Assembly: GCA_019914995.1 (NCBI GenBank)
Contig: CM034135.1
Coordinates: 5,210,501 to 5,274,500, forward strand
DNA: 64,000 bases
Direction: 5' to 3'
DNA from: Acanthochlamys bracteata
Taxonomy: Eukaryota > Streptophyta > Magnoliopsida > Pandanales > Velloziaceae
The notes below the pieces were generated by a model. That model was not told where the DNA came from. It searched no databases and saw only the letters and a list, made by a program, of their open reading frames with translations. The translations under genes and the position numbers were made by a program. This document shows positions 13,501-24,852 of the stretch, in pieces (within the stretch, counting starts at the first letter, position 1; each line of letters starts with the position of its first letter).

Positions 13501-14921
13501 ACAGAGCAAGTATGAATATGTAAGTGAAAAGAGAATTCAATTGACATAACCATAAGCATATCCAAAAGCCTTCAAGCTAATCCTTTCGAACCATAAAATT
13601 CTCGTGTGTAAGACATAACAGCATAATATTCCAAGCTAAGCTCTAAGCTTGGAGATACCTCTTTCAACACACAACTAATCACAGCAAGCTTTGCCAACTT
13701 GCATTTATAAGCAGCAAAATCCATCAAAGTGGAGAAACACCATTGTTCTAGGGGGCAAACACTATCAGACCTAACAAATATCCTTCATCAGTTGGACCTG
13801 AGATAACAAGATGCAGAAACACCACAATTATAAGGGAAACTAGTTGGTCCAGGGATGGCGGGAACATAACTTTCTTATGCATTGGAAAGTGTCAAGACTG
13901 AAGCTTATAACAGTAGAATGTTGCCATTATGGTAATGAAAACTAACAAGTAAGAAAAGCTTACACAGAGATTATCCCCACCTCAAGCAAAAAGTCCACGA
14001 GCTGGGCTGCATCTATAAATTTGAACATCCAAGCCCGCACCTCTTTGAGCTAAGAAGCTACGCATTAAAACACAAAATTAAATTTATATTAAGAGACCAA
14101 AAATGCAAATGAATCTTCCAAACTTAGAAACCTATGTGTGACGAGTGCAATGATGCTAACATATGAGAATCAAATAATAAGCTTTTATTAAAACACAAAA
14201 GGGCACAGACATATATGTGCACATGTAAAATAAGCCGCGTAATGTATACAATAAAAGAAGCAGAACTAATGTAACAAACTGAAGTAGTACAATAAAGAAA
14301 ATGTATGTAGCATTATAGATTCATTGAGAAGGATACTAATGAAAAATCAAAGCAGGTAACTTGCCATAATTATTAGGATTCACGGTAAAATTAAAAGATG
14401 CACGCCCACTCTCAAGGCAAAAACAGGATCATCAAAGTTACCGCAATCAACTGAAAGCAACACAAAGAAGAAATGATGTGTAGATAGTTGAAGGAATCAA
14501 AAGATTAGAGTGAGTGAAAAACATATGCAGAAGAGAAGATAGAACTGGACCCGTAACATCTTATTTCATGACTGCAAAAACTTCTCTTGTTAGGCAGCAT
14601 TGACATGATAATAATGTAAAGTACAATGAATCTAAACTGATAACAAAGAAATGGATCAGATAAAGGATGAAGAAACGAAAAGCCCACCTACAAGGATAGC
14701 AACATCATGAAAGTAGAATCCTTCAGCTTGCCTAATTTGTAGAGCTAGACATGTCCAATCCTACCCTCATCAAAAGAGAAACTAAAATCAGCTCAATATA
14801 TGATATACTTTCAGTAAGAGAATGTGGGACAACTCTTTCAAGATCTCAGAAAGTTTAACCTTACCATGCACCTCTGTGTAAAGCCATCGACCAGTGTCAG
14901 AGCCAAATCAGTAGATATTAT
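10574..14921 (-). pseudogene. Symplekin-like pseudogene, multi-exon
   Basis: Symplekin is a HEAT-repeat scaffold of the pre-mRNA cleavage and polyadenylation machinery. Minus-strand pieces with splice borders follow the order of plant symplekins: 14921-14865 (STDLALTLVDGFTQRC, weak), about 14052-13964 (EVRAWMFKFIDA), 13073-12997 (LLLDLLQSAS), 12458-12393 (RSSIRQSLR), 11794-11667 (GQVIQQMEWL), about 11480-11008 (KMILMSGALIVAGNRG, then a Ser/Thr/Pro-rich linker ending LKRDPRR) and about 10916-10574 (DPCRVDPGRV, then an acidic tail). The RDPRR and DP-R-DP-RV run matches the Arg-Asp-Pro-rich linker of plant symplekins. Most exons end in GTAAG-type donors. At least four in-frame stops lie in the 11480-11008 exon (about 11230-11305) and a frame change in the last one, so it is not functional. 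The C-terminal half was not found. Confidence 0.8.
12088..12141. repeat. GAAA/GAGA purine microsatellite
   Basis: Interrupted GAAA and GAGA runs inside an intron-like part of the symplekin relic. Confidence 0.8.
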
Positions 14922-17691
14922 CCAAAATACAACAACGAAGTGACACGCAGGATAAGTGCGAAGTAGCCTACTCATGTTAGAGCACCTTCTGTCTGTAAAA
15001 GAAATGGTATGCGCAGACCACTCGATATCTTGTATCTTTACCGAAACAAAGGATATTATAGGTTCATATTAAAGTCAGGGTGGCAGCTAACTAAAACTTA
15101 ATACATCAACCATTCAATGAGGCAAATTAAAACTACACAAGAAGTTAAGAACATGCACGTATGTAATTGCATATGACGCTCAAAATTCGTACATGATTGT
15201 CGAGAAAGAACTGTCTCAACAGTCCATTGTTGACAGCAACAGTATTTCCAGCATGCACATCTCACCAATATAATATGAAATAGCATGTAATCTAAGTTGA
15301 ACATAAGCTTGTTGTTAAAAAATGTATTCAAACAAGAGAAGATCAATGACACTTTTAAGAGGAATTAAACCTTCTGAATTTCAAAGAACAATGCCAATTG
15401 AATTTTGGACAACAATAACGTCAGTCCAATTCTGTAGTAATACAACATTTAGATTGCCATTTGCAGCCTAACAAGAAAAATAAATAAAGTTACATTACAA
15501 AACAAGAAATGTAATTTAAAAGGAATAAATAAAATCAATTGAGATTCAGTAGTAATAGAAGTGGGGCATCTTAAACTTATTCGAAAATAGTTGGCAACTA
15601 TCAAGCACCCAACACAAGATATCAAAAAGACATCTACAAGCAGTAGGATCTCTTAAACCTATGGCGAGTCTGAAACTTTAGTTTAATAATGGGTCTCTTT
15701 TCTTTTCCTTTTTCAAACAGCAATGTCTGTGTACAATATGCAGAGCCCCTTCACAAAACAATTTGTCTTCTTCACTTATTTACTATGCTAAGCCACTCTG
15801 ACTACTACCACAAAATAAAAACTAAAGTTGGTCCAGCAGGGACTACTTATTAACTTAATATGCACAAGTGTTGGTCCAGTAGGGACTACATATTAACTTA
15901 ATATGCATAAGTGTTGGTCCAGCAGGGACAAAATAAATTTGACTGACTTCCATAATGTGGTTCATATTTATATGCATCATTCAACTACCTGAGAACATAA
16001 CTGCAAATGTTGTAACTCATTCCTCATTACCATTCTGGAAACATTTCTAGCTGGCTAGAAAGTTTTCCAATACATACCTAGAGTTTCTCATTGGTTGCTG
16101 CAAGCTGGAATTCAAGAAATAAATTTGGAATTAAAGAAATAAATTTAACTTTTTCATTGAAATGCTATGAATTACACTTACATATGCAACTTCCCAGTAA
16201 CCAAGTTTTCTTCATTTCACATTCGAGACGATAGTATTCCCTTCACTTATCGATTAACAGGCTTATCAGACAAATGTGTTGTCCCTAACAATATTGCAAA
16301 CATACATTTGATATGAACGGAGCAGCACTACTGCACAATAATTAAAATATACGTCTTATAGTGATACTCAGATATTCAGCCCAACAAAATTTCAAGAGAA
16401 ATGTAACAAGAAATGCAAACTGAAGGAGCAACAACTTGAGCTTCTTAAGAAGGGGGATAGATGCAATATCCAGGAATATTACAGCACAAGTTAAGCATGT
16501 TTTCTGTTACTTCTAAGGCAGCCAAAGAAGATCGAAAGAAGATTCATGTAGTTTGAAAGCATATAAAAATACCTAGTGATGGTGTTGCTCACCAAACATA
16601 TGGCTCAAATTATTTGTTTGCACAATGATCCACTTCCCCAGCAGCCACTTGACATGCTCCGAATCTCTAGTATGGCACACTGCACCTCCTATTTAAGCTT
16701 GGAACTGAAGTTGTATCATCGAAGACATTCAAAAACATGAGAGCGACATCTGAATTTATGATCTTCTTTTGAAATGAGAACCAGAATAAAAATATCTCGT
16801 TGAAGTTATAGTCAGGAAGTTAAGCTGGAATTGAGTCATAATCTAGGAAACACCAAAACAGACACAAAATTTTTTTAAAAACAGACATGAAATTAGTAAA
16901 AACTAGATACTGTAAAAAAGAACTGAAAAGAAATTCGTAAGGAGAAACTAGATACTCTAAAAACTAACATAGAAGATAAAAACATAGGCATGAAACTTAG
17001 ATCAAAGAAGTTCACATGGAAATTAAAAGAAAAGGAACAACTAACCATCTTCTTGTCTATGACCAATATCACAAAAAATCTTGAAAACAACAAGGCTCAT
17101 TAAAATCAAGAAAATACCCTCCATAAAACCCAAAATAAACACAGAAATCGAATCTATAAACATTAAAATACTGTGAAAAAACGGATCATTGTAAAACAAA
17201 AGCGTATACAGAAATCAGAAAACAACAAAAAGTCCATTAAAATTTTCTGAATGAATCAACGATCTAATCAACAAGATTCTAAGAAAACAAAGAGACAGAA
17301 AAATATCCGAAAACAGGAAAAAAGCAAAGAAATTGAATATTCAACAAGAAATTACTTGTAATAACAGAAACATAATTCCAGAAATTGAAAATTGGTAGAG
17401 AGTAGAAGTGATTAGGTTCGGTGGAAAAGGAAAAAAAGAACAAATGATTTTGAAAAAATTTTAGAATATTCTTCATTTAAGTTACGGAACACACAGATAA
17501 AGAAGAGAAAAGAGAGAGAGAGATTTCTGCTAAATAGTTATTAACAAGATTCAAAAAACTAGTACAAAAAAAAAAAACGAAAAAAATTTCAATTACTCAA
17601 AAAAGCACAAACTCTAAATTTAAATTCTAAAAGATTCTCTGGTAACAAAATTGCAAGAAACAAAACAGAAGAAAATAGAAAGTAAACTTAC
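14922..17691. other. No gene recognised; possible 5' introns of the symplekin relic
   Basis: AT-rich with no convincing coding fragment. If the symplekin relic began at the exon-like sequence near 17.7 kb, its first exons should lie here, but I could not identify them. Confidence 0.4.
15828..15929. repeat. Short tandem repeat, 42-43 bp unit, about 2.4 copies
   Basis: The core GTTGGTCCAGCAGGGAC occurs at 15828, 15870 (one change) and 15912, separated by near-identical TATTAACTTAATATGCA spacers. Confidence 0.9.
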
Positions 17692-18000
17692 ACAGTGCGG
17701 AAGTCTATCGATATTCAGCAACTGCAGATTTATCGCCAGAAATTGAAGTAATAGTTCTTTCTGTTATTATTCAAAAAGAAATCAGACACCGAGAGAGAGA
17801 GAAAAAGGAATTTCGTAATAGGGTTTGGTGGAATTGAACTAGTGAAAAGAAAACGAGAAAGACTGAAAAACAGGGTAAAAGAAATTTTCCTCTGGATTGA
17901 AAAAACATTTCTGATTTCTGAAAACACAGAGCGCGCTTGGAGAAGGAAACTATTTTCGGATTTTGGAACAGAGAGGGGAGAGAAGAGGGAGAGAAATTTA
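17692..18000 (-). promoter_or_regulatory. Possible first non-coding exon of a minus-strand gene
   Basis: On the minus strand this is CT-rich sequence like a plant 5' untranslated leader. It ends in a consensus splice donor (GTAAGT at 17691-17686). It may be the old first exon of the symplekin relic. No coding frame was recognised, and the plus-strand reading frame across it has no recognisable family. Confidence 0.3.
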
Positions 18001-18021
18001 TTAATAAACTTTTCTAACTGT

Positions 18022-18161
18022 TACGAAGGGCTGTGTTTAGTTTGTTCTAATACTGGTAGCTTGGCTCGTAAGCTACCACCGTATTTGCATAATCAAGGTC
18101 CTAGTAACTCGTTTGCGGAATTGGTCCGCATAACTAGTTCGCGAAAATAGCCCTTCGTGCT
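18022..18161. repeat. Small inverted-repeat element with internal hairpins
   Basis: The ends are inverted copies (ACGAAGGGCT at the left, AGCCCTTCGT at the right). Inside are two further hairpins: GGTAGCTT with AAGCTACC (18055-18078) and TGCGGA with TCCGCA (about 18115-18131). The size and nested palindromes resemble a MITE, but no clear target duplication is visible. It lies just upstream of the possible leader exon. Confidence 0.55.
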
Positions 18162-18754
18162 TCCTACCATTTCTTACCATGAAAGAACTTCAATTTTCGT
18201 CATGTGCTCATCTAACGCTAGCAAGTAAATCAAACATTTAGTTATCAATTTTTCTTCATAAACATTAATGTTTATAATATGTACAAATTTGATTCTTCCT
18301 TTCACAGTGCCGCTAAATGATCTAAAATAAATAAAGTATATTTTTTAAAAAATTTTAAATTCTTCAAAAGATAAATTTGATTTTTTTATTCTAAAAAAAT
18401 ATATAAATATAATTTTAGCATATAATTTATTTATATTTTAAAAGTTTTTAAAATATATAAAAATTTTACTAACATATAAAAAATTAAAAAATAAAGTAAT
18501 AGATACAAATCTCTAGTGCGTACAAATTATCCAATTGATTATACTTAACCACTAAACAATTATAAGGTAATGTTTGAAGACTCGTATTTTTTAAATAATA
18601 ATTTAAGTAGTACTAATTCAATATTATAACCAACAGAACTATAGAAATAGGAGCACCGCAAACTAATAAGTTCTTCCAATTAATATGCAGACCAACATAA
18701 TATGAGATATTTTTTTACTACTCAAAATTTAGAGAATATTATTTTCATTCATTG
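18162..18754. other. AT-rich spacer, no gene seen
   Basis: Very AT-rich with long A and T runs. No ORF of note. Its right end, ATTGA before 18756, is the probable unoccupied counterpart of the Harbinger insertion site. Confidence 0.5.
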
Positions 18755-19636
18755 AGCTTGCCGAGTGTTCTCTTGTTATCAATAGCATTTCTTGAGTTAA
18801 GTTGAAGTTAGCTCTCTTTTTCTTCCAACGAATGAGACATCCTACAATAATGAATGGAGTTCATGAAATTTATGCTTCGACTCTTATTCCGAGTATCATC
18901 TTTATTGAATTTAAGTTTTATTTCAAACTATCTAGTTGCAAGTTTAAAATTCCCAAACTGAAAAGATTAAATTAAAAAGACAGTACAATATATAAACTGG
19001 ACCTTTGTTTCTAAACTTATGATCAATTAGATTTTATAAAGTAACTTCTAATTTAATCTATAGCAAATCTTGAGTATAAGAAAATAGAAAATAAAAAATA
19101 AAATAAAATTGTTTAGTGTACTAATTAAATAGCAACTGTGATCTGAAACTTGTAAAGATTTTACTATAAACTTTTTAGTTAAATGGACCATTATATAATG
19201 AAATTTGAAGTTATCTTCATAAGTTAACATCCTAGGCAATACATATTTTTTGGAAGTGATATAAATTATTATGCAAATATCTTAATCTCCACACAGATTC
19301 TAATTAAACCTTGTACTATATACGTTAAATAAGAGTTTCCTGGAAAGGTTTAATGAAATAACAATTATATATGAAGAACAATATGCTCTAGTTTTCTGTA
19401 CTGCTACAACATATAATCAATTAATCAAGCATTTTTCTTAACTTTGTATGTACATCTCTTTACCAAGTTGACATAAATAATAAAAATTAACACAATATAT
19501 ATATAAATGTATATTTTTTTGTGTCATTTTAATTAAGAAATTAGATGAGGCCGAATTAAGATCCGATTAAGTTAAAAATTTTGTTAATTTGTTTTAACTC
19601 ATAATCTTTCATATTAAACAGTAAAAATTAAATTTA
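18755..19636. repeat. Direct repeat X, left copy
   Basis: About 0.88 kb, nearly identical to 24852-25739 in the same orientation, starting AGCTTGCCGAGTG and ending CAGTAAAAATTAAATTTA. I see only scattered substitutions and small indels. It has no LTR-like TG/CA ends and no coding sense; the short ORFs in the two copies are equivalents of each other. It appears to be flanking DNA duplicated around the Harbinger element. Confidence 0.9.
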
Positions 19637-20870
19637 AGACGCCATATCGGACGTACGGTACTTTCTGATAAAGTTATGAATTGTCATTATAGTAATGAGA
19701 ATATCTCGTTGATCATCAATGTCATATGGTGGCATATCTTCTAAAATTTTAAATCGAGCTTTTCATACGCCAAAAATATGTTCAATAATACTTCTGCAGG
19801 AAGAGTGGAGTCGGTTGAATTTTTTTCTTAGACCTCTTGATTTCCGCATCTGTGCTGTACCTGCACGTCGAAAATCGCTGAGATGATATCTAATGCCTTC
19901 ATCTGTATACGGCGCCATATATCCAGCTCTGTGTGCATAACCAGCATCCACCAGATAATACTTGTTGCTTGAAAGATGAGGAAACTCATGCTCTGGATTA
20001 CATAATGCTTCATTAAAAACCTTACTATCGTGAGCACTTCCTTCTCATCCAGCCAATACAAAGGTGAAGCACATATTGAAATCACAGACTGCAAGAACGT
20101 TCTGAGTAGCATATCATTTACGACCAATGTAAGGTAGCTGCTCACCAGTTGGCAGTGTAGCCTTGATATGAGTTCTGTCAATTGCTCCAATACAATCCTA
20201 TAATAAAATATCCAATGTTCAATCAGCAAAAATAAATTTCTCATATTATAAAAAATATGCGCTACTATAATGAAAAACTAATTGATTACTTGAAACCACG
20301 AAATATATTGTGTGTTCTCTAGTTTGTAGTAGATGACCCTTTCATTATAGTAGCGATGTGGCCGTAGCAAATGTTTTGATAATTGTAATAGAGCTTTCAA
20401 CACCTTGTGAATATGTCTAGAAATTGTTTCTCCCGAATGATTAAACATCTCCTGAAGTAATCTATTTGAAGATCCATAGGCACAAGTAAAAGGAATATTC
20501 CAACGCTCTCATCGACCGTTGTTGATCTTATTGGTTCTAAACCGTAGTCACGTGTCAAACATTGACATAATACTCGAAAAATATCTTTCTTCATACGAAA
20601 ATTTAAGTAGCAGCGACTCTCATTTCTCTCCAATATTTCCAAAATAAATCGATGACCTGTGCGTATGGATGTACGGCACGGATTTTTGATCTTGTTGTGT
20701 ACACATATAGCCGCAGTATGATAACTTGCTTGTATCATGATTTGTGCCCGGCTATCGTTATCTTGGCCATTCGCATTATTTTCAAAAACATCACATGAAG
20801 CTATAGAAACATCCATTGGATCATCAAAAAAGGGCATCCAAACATCCATCGAATCATCTGAGCCACTCAT
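19634..20870 (-). pseudogene. PIF/Harbinger DDE transposase, frameshifted
   Basis: The transposase cuts and joins element ends. The likely start is the Met followed by SGSDDSMD at 20870. The N-terminal part runs to about 20480 with CRTSIRTGHRFI and MKKDIFRVLC, then the frame shifts in a T-run near 20485. The C-terminal part carries the three catalytic positions: DCIGAID (about 20205-20185), GWEGSAHDSK (about 20055-20030) and RSIIEHIFGV (about 19790-19763). A stop follows HIFGV, then KARFKILEDMPPYDI to DMAS in frame. About 90 bp around 20280-20340 between the two halves may be an intron. The final stop codon at 19636-19634 lies inside repeat X, outside the element proper. Confidence 0.85.
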
Positions 20871-21167
20871 TTCACTACACAAATATAAATATATCAATTA
20901 GTATTGAAAAATAACCACTAAATAAGCATATGCATTATCGTAAAAACTCTGTAACTTAACTAACACTCATATTAAATAATATTATAAAATCATAATTTTG
21001 AATTCAACAATACAAACAGCAAATATAAATTCATTAAGGCGATAAAACAAACACGTAGTACAATACTCACGAAATAAACATAAGAATTCTCCAAACTTAA
21101 ATTAACAAACACTAAGTACAATACTCACGAAACAAACATAAGAATTCTACAAACTTAAATTAACAAT

Positions 21168-22172
21168 TCAAATACTACCCGATGTTTTCCTCATATACTC
21201 ATCATAATTAAACTCTAACCACGTCAAACGACTTTCATCATCTGGCTGTTCTAAAAAAGCATACTGATTAGCTGGTTTGGTTAGAAAATTCGTGGAGTAG
21301 CTCCAGAATCTTATGCCCGAATCGATTCCGTTTCCAGCCATCTCCTTAAGTATATGCATGCACTTCATCTAATTGTTTGCTTGTCCTCCCTCTGCTCCCG
21401 TAGACGTTGTCCGGCTAGTTGAACTGATGACATCCGCAATTGTATCCAAACTCTCCTGCAATGACCGTCCTCTCTTTGCTGTGTTGGAAACAGGCCTCGA
21501 GCTCGAAGGAAACAAATCTTGCTAAGTAGCAACAATTAGTGGAGGTTGATCACCATCATCAGTGCTATCACTGCCTTTCTGGTTAGGCGTGCCTTCAGCT
21601 GCGACATCTCTCCCAACTGTAGCTGCTGACCTTGCTCTGCTCCCGACGCAACACTATCTTCAAATAGACGACCGTACCGATCACGGATTAAGGATAAATC
21701 TCTACCCTTAAACTTCTTCAACTTATAGTCAGCCTATAAAAATAAGAAAAAATCAGTTAAAAACTAATATTATAAAACAAAAAAAATACAGTTTATAAAT
21801 AACAAGCAGCTAATGTACCTTAATCTTCGCGTCCTACCACTCATCATCAGAAATGATCGTGTTGCGTTCAGCATCCTATCCCAAACCTGACTCACCGAAG
21901 ACTAATTTCTTATACAATTTCGATTCAGTATTCATATTATCCCAATGATTTTTGAATTGACTTTTGTCGTACGTCTTTTTAAAATATTCATTAAATGCAC
22001 GACGGATATTACCCCAACCTTCTGCATTGAAGTGAGTCGTGGGCTTATTACCCTTTCGAATCTCTTCTTCAGCAAGTTCAACAAATTTTCTATAGTAAAT
22101 GTCCGACCAATGCGCTATTTCACTACGATGCTTTTTTTTTTGGTGTAGACATCTATAATGTATAATCAACAA
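21168..22172 (-). pseudogene. Harbinger-associated Myb/SANT-like protein
   Basis: This is the second gene usual in PIF/Harbinger elements, thought to help the transposase bind element ends. The Myb/SANT-like domain lies at about 22130-21876 with HWSDIYYRKFVELAEEEI, GWGNIRRAFNEYFKK and SQFKNHWDNM. A short AT-rich intron seems to lie at about 21735-21816 (TTTATAG acceptor before ADYKLKKFKGRD). The C-terminal part is broken: one stop near 21535, another segment 21368-21168 ending MRKTSGSI. It is upstream of the transposase on the same strand. Confidence 0.75.
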
Positions 22173-22317
22173 AAATCTTATGTCGTAAATATCGTAAATA
22201 AGCTACCATAACAAAAATTACAACAACTGTGCTACTTAGTTATAATCTTATATCAAACTATTTACTTATAAAGTACGCAAATTCTTCACCATAGTTATGT
22301 TATGCTACTTACCTATG

Positions 22318-23010
22318 AAAACTCTACTGCCCCCCCAACAAAAAAATTCTACTGCCCCTTAACAAAAAAATTCTACTTCCCTCTTAACAAAAAAATTCTA
22401 CTGCCCCCCTGCTGTAGAAAAAGTCTACTGCCCCCCTAACAAACCCTCACCCCCTCACCCCCCCCCCCCCTCCCTCTCTAACGAAAAATTTTTACAGCCC
22501 CCCAAACAAAAACAAACCAGCCATCTCCTTCTTTCAGGAGAGAACTCCCCCTTACAAAAAAATTCTCACTGCCCCCTTTTCCCTCTCTAACAAAAAAATT
22601 TTTTACCCCCTAACAAAAAAAACAAACCAACCATCTCCTTCTTTGAGGAGAACTCCCCCCATCGCCCCCCTTCTTTGTGGGAAAACTCTACTCCCCCTCC
22701 CCTCTCTAATAAAAAAATTTTACAACCCCCCAAACAAAAACATTCCCCAACCTTGCAGTAGGAGAATTCCCTCATACTGCCCTCCCTTACAAAAAAATTC
22801 TACTGACCACTCCCCCTCTTCCTCTCTCTAACAAAAAATTTTTACAAAACCCCCTCAATAAAAAAACAAAACCACCATCTCCTTACTATAGGAGAACTCC
22901 TCCCCCCTCGCCCCTTTTAGAGAGAACTCCTCTTCTTGCCCCTCTAAAAAAAAAAATTCTACTGGCCCCCCCCTCTCTAACAAAAAATTTTTACAGCCCC
23001 CCTAACAATA
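22318..23010. repeat. Degenerate C-tract/A-tract tandem repeat
   Basis: Many imperfect units of the form ACAAAAAAATTCTACTGCCCCCC, mixed with blocks containing CCATCTCCTTCTT and GGAGAACTCC. The longest cytosine runs are around 22455-22475. The open frames across it on both strands are low-complexity and not genes. It sits in the 5' part of the Harbinger element. Confidence 0.85.
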
Positions 23011-23410
23011 GAAAACAGCAACACATATAGCATCTGAGTTTGCTAAAATAGAAAACAAGTAATTATGATTTTATTGCTAAAAATCAGATTCAATTGCTAA
23101 AATAGAAAAACATATGCAAAAACAGAAACCAATCCAATTTTCAAATATATTCAAAACTGTTGCTGAAAACAGCAATACATATAGCATCTGTTTTTGCTAA
23201 AATAGAAAACAGATAATTGTGATTTTATTGCTAAAAATCAGATTCTATTGCTAAAATAAAATAACATAAGCCAATACAGAAAACAAAACTATTTCCAAAA
23301 TATATCCAACAACTTTGCTAATAACAGCAACAGATATTGCATCTGTTTTTGCTAAAGCAGAATACCAAAATTTTTTACTTTATTACTAAAACTCAGATGC
23401 AATTATCTGA
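23011..23410. repeat. Tandem repeat, about 155-bp unit
   Basis: The motif CAGCAAYACATATAGCATCTG recurs at about 23017, 23172 and 23327 (variant), each followed by TTTGCTAAAATAGAAAAC and a TTATTGCTAAAAATCAGAT block. A further partial copy begins near 23877. Confidence 0.85.
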
Positions 23411-23840
23411 TTTTATTCTAGCTATACACTTGTAATATAAAGTTTAGTACAAAAAAAATATGTACTAGCATACATTTGTAGTATAAGTAAGCATCAGCCC
23501 AAATATATTATACTAGCTTATATTTATAAATTTAAGTGTAGTAAAAGAATTTTATACTAGCATATACTTGTAAGTATAGAGTTTAGTATAACAATAGTAT
23601 ACTACCAAATGCTTGCAGTATAGATGTTGCTACAAAAAATTTACACTAGCTTATTCATTTTATCTAACGTCTAGTGTAAAAGTTTTATACTAGTGATGCC
23701 CTTCTAGTATAAAGTTAATACAAAAACTTTTTACTAGTTTATACTATACTAACGTATACCTGTAGCATAAAGTGTAGGGTGAAAGTTTCTACAAACTATA
23801 CATCTGTATTATGAAGTTTAGTGCAAAAATAAAAACCAAA
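23411..23840. repeat. Degenerate minisatellite, roughly 50-70 bp period
   Basis: Seven or so imperfect units built on TACTAGCATAYACTTGTAGTATAAAGTTTAGTA with variable A-runs. No coding sense. Confidence 0.7.
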
Positions 23841-24409
23841 ATAATTTTCAAACATCCAAAACTTTTTCTGAACACAGCAATACATATTGCATCTGTTTTT
23901 ACTAAAACAGCTAATAAAAAATTGTGATTATATTTGCATCTCTATTAATTCTACACAAATACTATATATTGCATCTGCGTTAATTCTAAATAGAAAATTT
24001 GTTTACAATTAGGACATTCATCAACACACAACGACAAAATCAGAATGCTAGTATAAAATTCTTCTTTTGTACCATGACAAAACTCCAGAATCAACAATGA
24101 CAAAATAATGAAGCTCAGAATACTAAATAAATTAGCTCAGAAAATCCGAAATAGCTCTAGAATCAACAATGACAAAACAAAATTCAGCAGTTTATTTATT
24201 GGAACGAACACTAAATGAAGACTGTCCAATACGAACTCCAAATCAGTACAAAGACAGCAACTTATAACACAAATCCAATTAAACAACTAACAAATCAGTA
24301 CAAACACAGCAACTGTGGTGTTCGGATACAATCAAACCAGCAGAAATTAAGAAATAAATACGAAATTAAGAGTACAAACGTCGAAAATAATACCGGTAAC
24401 GAAACTTTT

Positions 24410-24650
24410 ACCTCTAAGAAGCTGGTGATGTCGGCCTCTTCTCGCGGAGATGCACAAAGCTTCGTATCCGAAATTCGGGAAAAGAAAATCGGAAGCTCCA
24501 ATGCGGCGGCAGCCGAGAGAGGTGAAGGATTCAACTTGTTGCCTGGAGTTCGAAGAAAAAATCGTCGAGAAGGCAGACGATTGAGAGATAAACGAAATCA
24601 CAGATCTGCTTCGAGAAGGCTGCGAGGAAGAGACGAGATAAGCGCAGGTA
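24410..24650 (-). other. Possible first exon of the Harbinger transcription unit
   Basis: This stretch is much less AT-rich than its surroundings. Read on the minus strand it ends in a donor-like GAG/GTAAAAG near 24410. Open frames exist on both strands (24215-24691 plus, 24347-24784 minus) but neither resembles a known protein, so a 5' leader exon for the Myb/SANT gene is the simplest reading. Confidence 0.3.
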
Positions 24651-24715
24651 GGGTTTTGCCTGGCTATAGCAATTTCGTAAATATCATATGAAGTTCTAAT
24701 AAAATTGTAATTATA

Positions 24716-24852
24716 CTGTGCAGCGCGTTTGGTATAACCAGCGCGTTTGATACACAATGTTTCATCCAAACACCTTGGGTGCATTTTACTCTACTGTGTA
24801 GTGCGTTTGGGGAACAAAAATTTTCCCAAACGCACTACCAAACGCACCCTTA
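24716..24852. repeat. Harbinger right terminal repeat, subterminal motifs and TTA target
   Basis: The motif GCGTTTGG or its complement CCAAACGC occurs repeatedly in the last 135 bp (for example 24725, 24801, 24825, 24838). The terminal sequence reads inward as GGGTGCGTTTGGTAGTGCG, typical of PIF/Harbinger ends. TTA at 24850-24852 is the target side. Confidence 0.8.

Larger units (their letters stand above)
19637..24849 (-). mobile_element. PIF/Harbinger DNA transposon, left end missing
   Basis: Two genes typical of PIF/Harbinger, a Myb/SANT-like protein and a DDE transposase, lie on the minus strand in that order. The right end is intact: it finishes CAAACGCACC-C at 24849 and is followed by TTA (24850-24852), the usual 3-bp target of this superfamily. 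The matching left terminal repeat is absent; the element stops exactly at the last sense codon of the transposase, where repeat X begins. The stretch between the genes and the right end is filled by low-complexity and tandem repeats. Confidence 0.85.

Noticed and set aside
17842-18150. Plus-strand ORF of 102 codons
   Set aside because: It runs across a GA-rich leader-like stretch and a hairpin element; its composition follows the base bias and no family is recognisable.
19048-19239. 63-codon ORF found again at 25144-25335
   Set aside because: The two are equivalent parts of the two X copies, and the sequence is a low-complexity Phe/Leu/Ile run; shared presence reflects the duplication, not coding.
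22587-22831. Overlapping ORFs on both strands rich in Gly, Phe, Pro and Ser
   Set aside because: They are readings of the C-tract/A-tract repeat.
24215-24691. 158-codon plus-strand ORF
   Set aside because: It opposes the Harbinger genes, has low-complexity Asn/Thr and Arg-rich parts and resembles no protein; the minus strand looks more like a leader exon.
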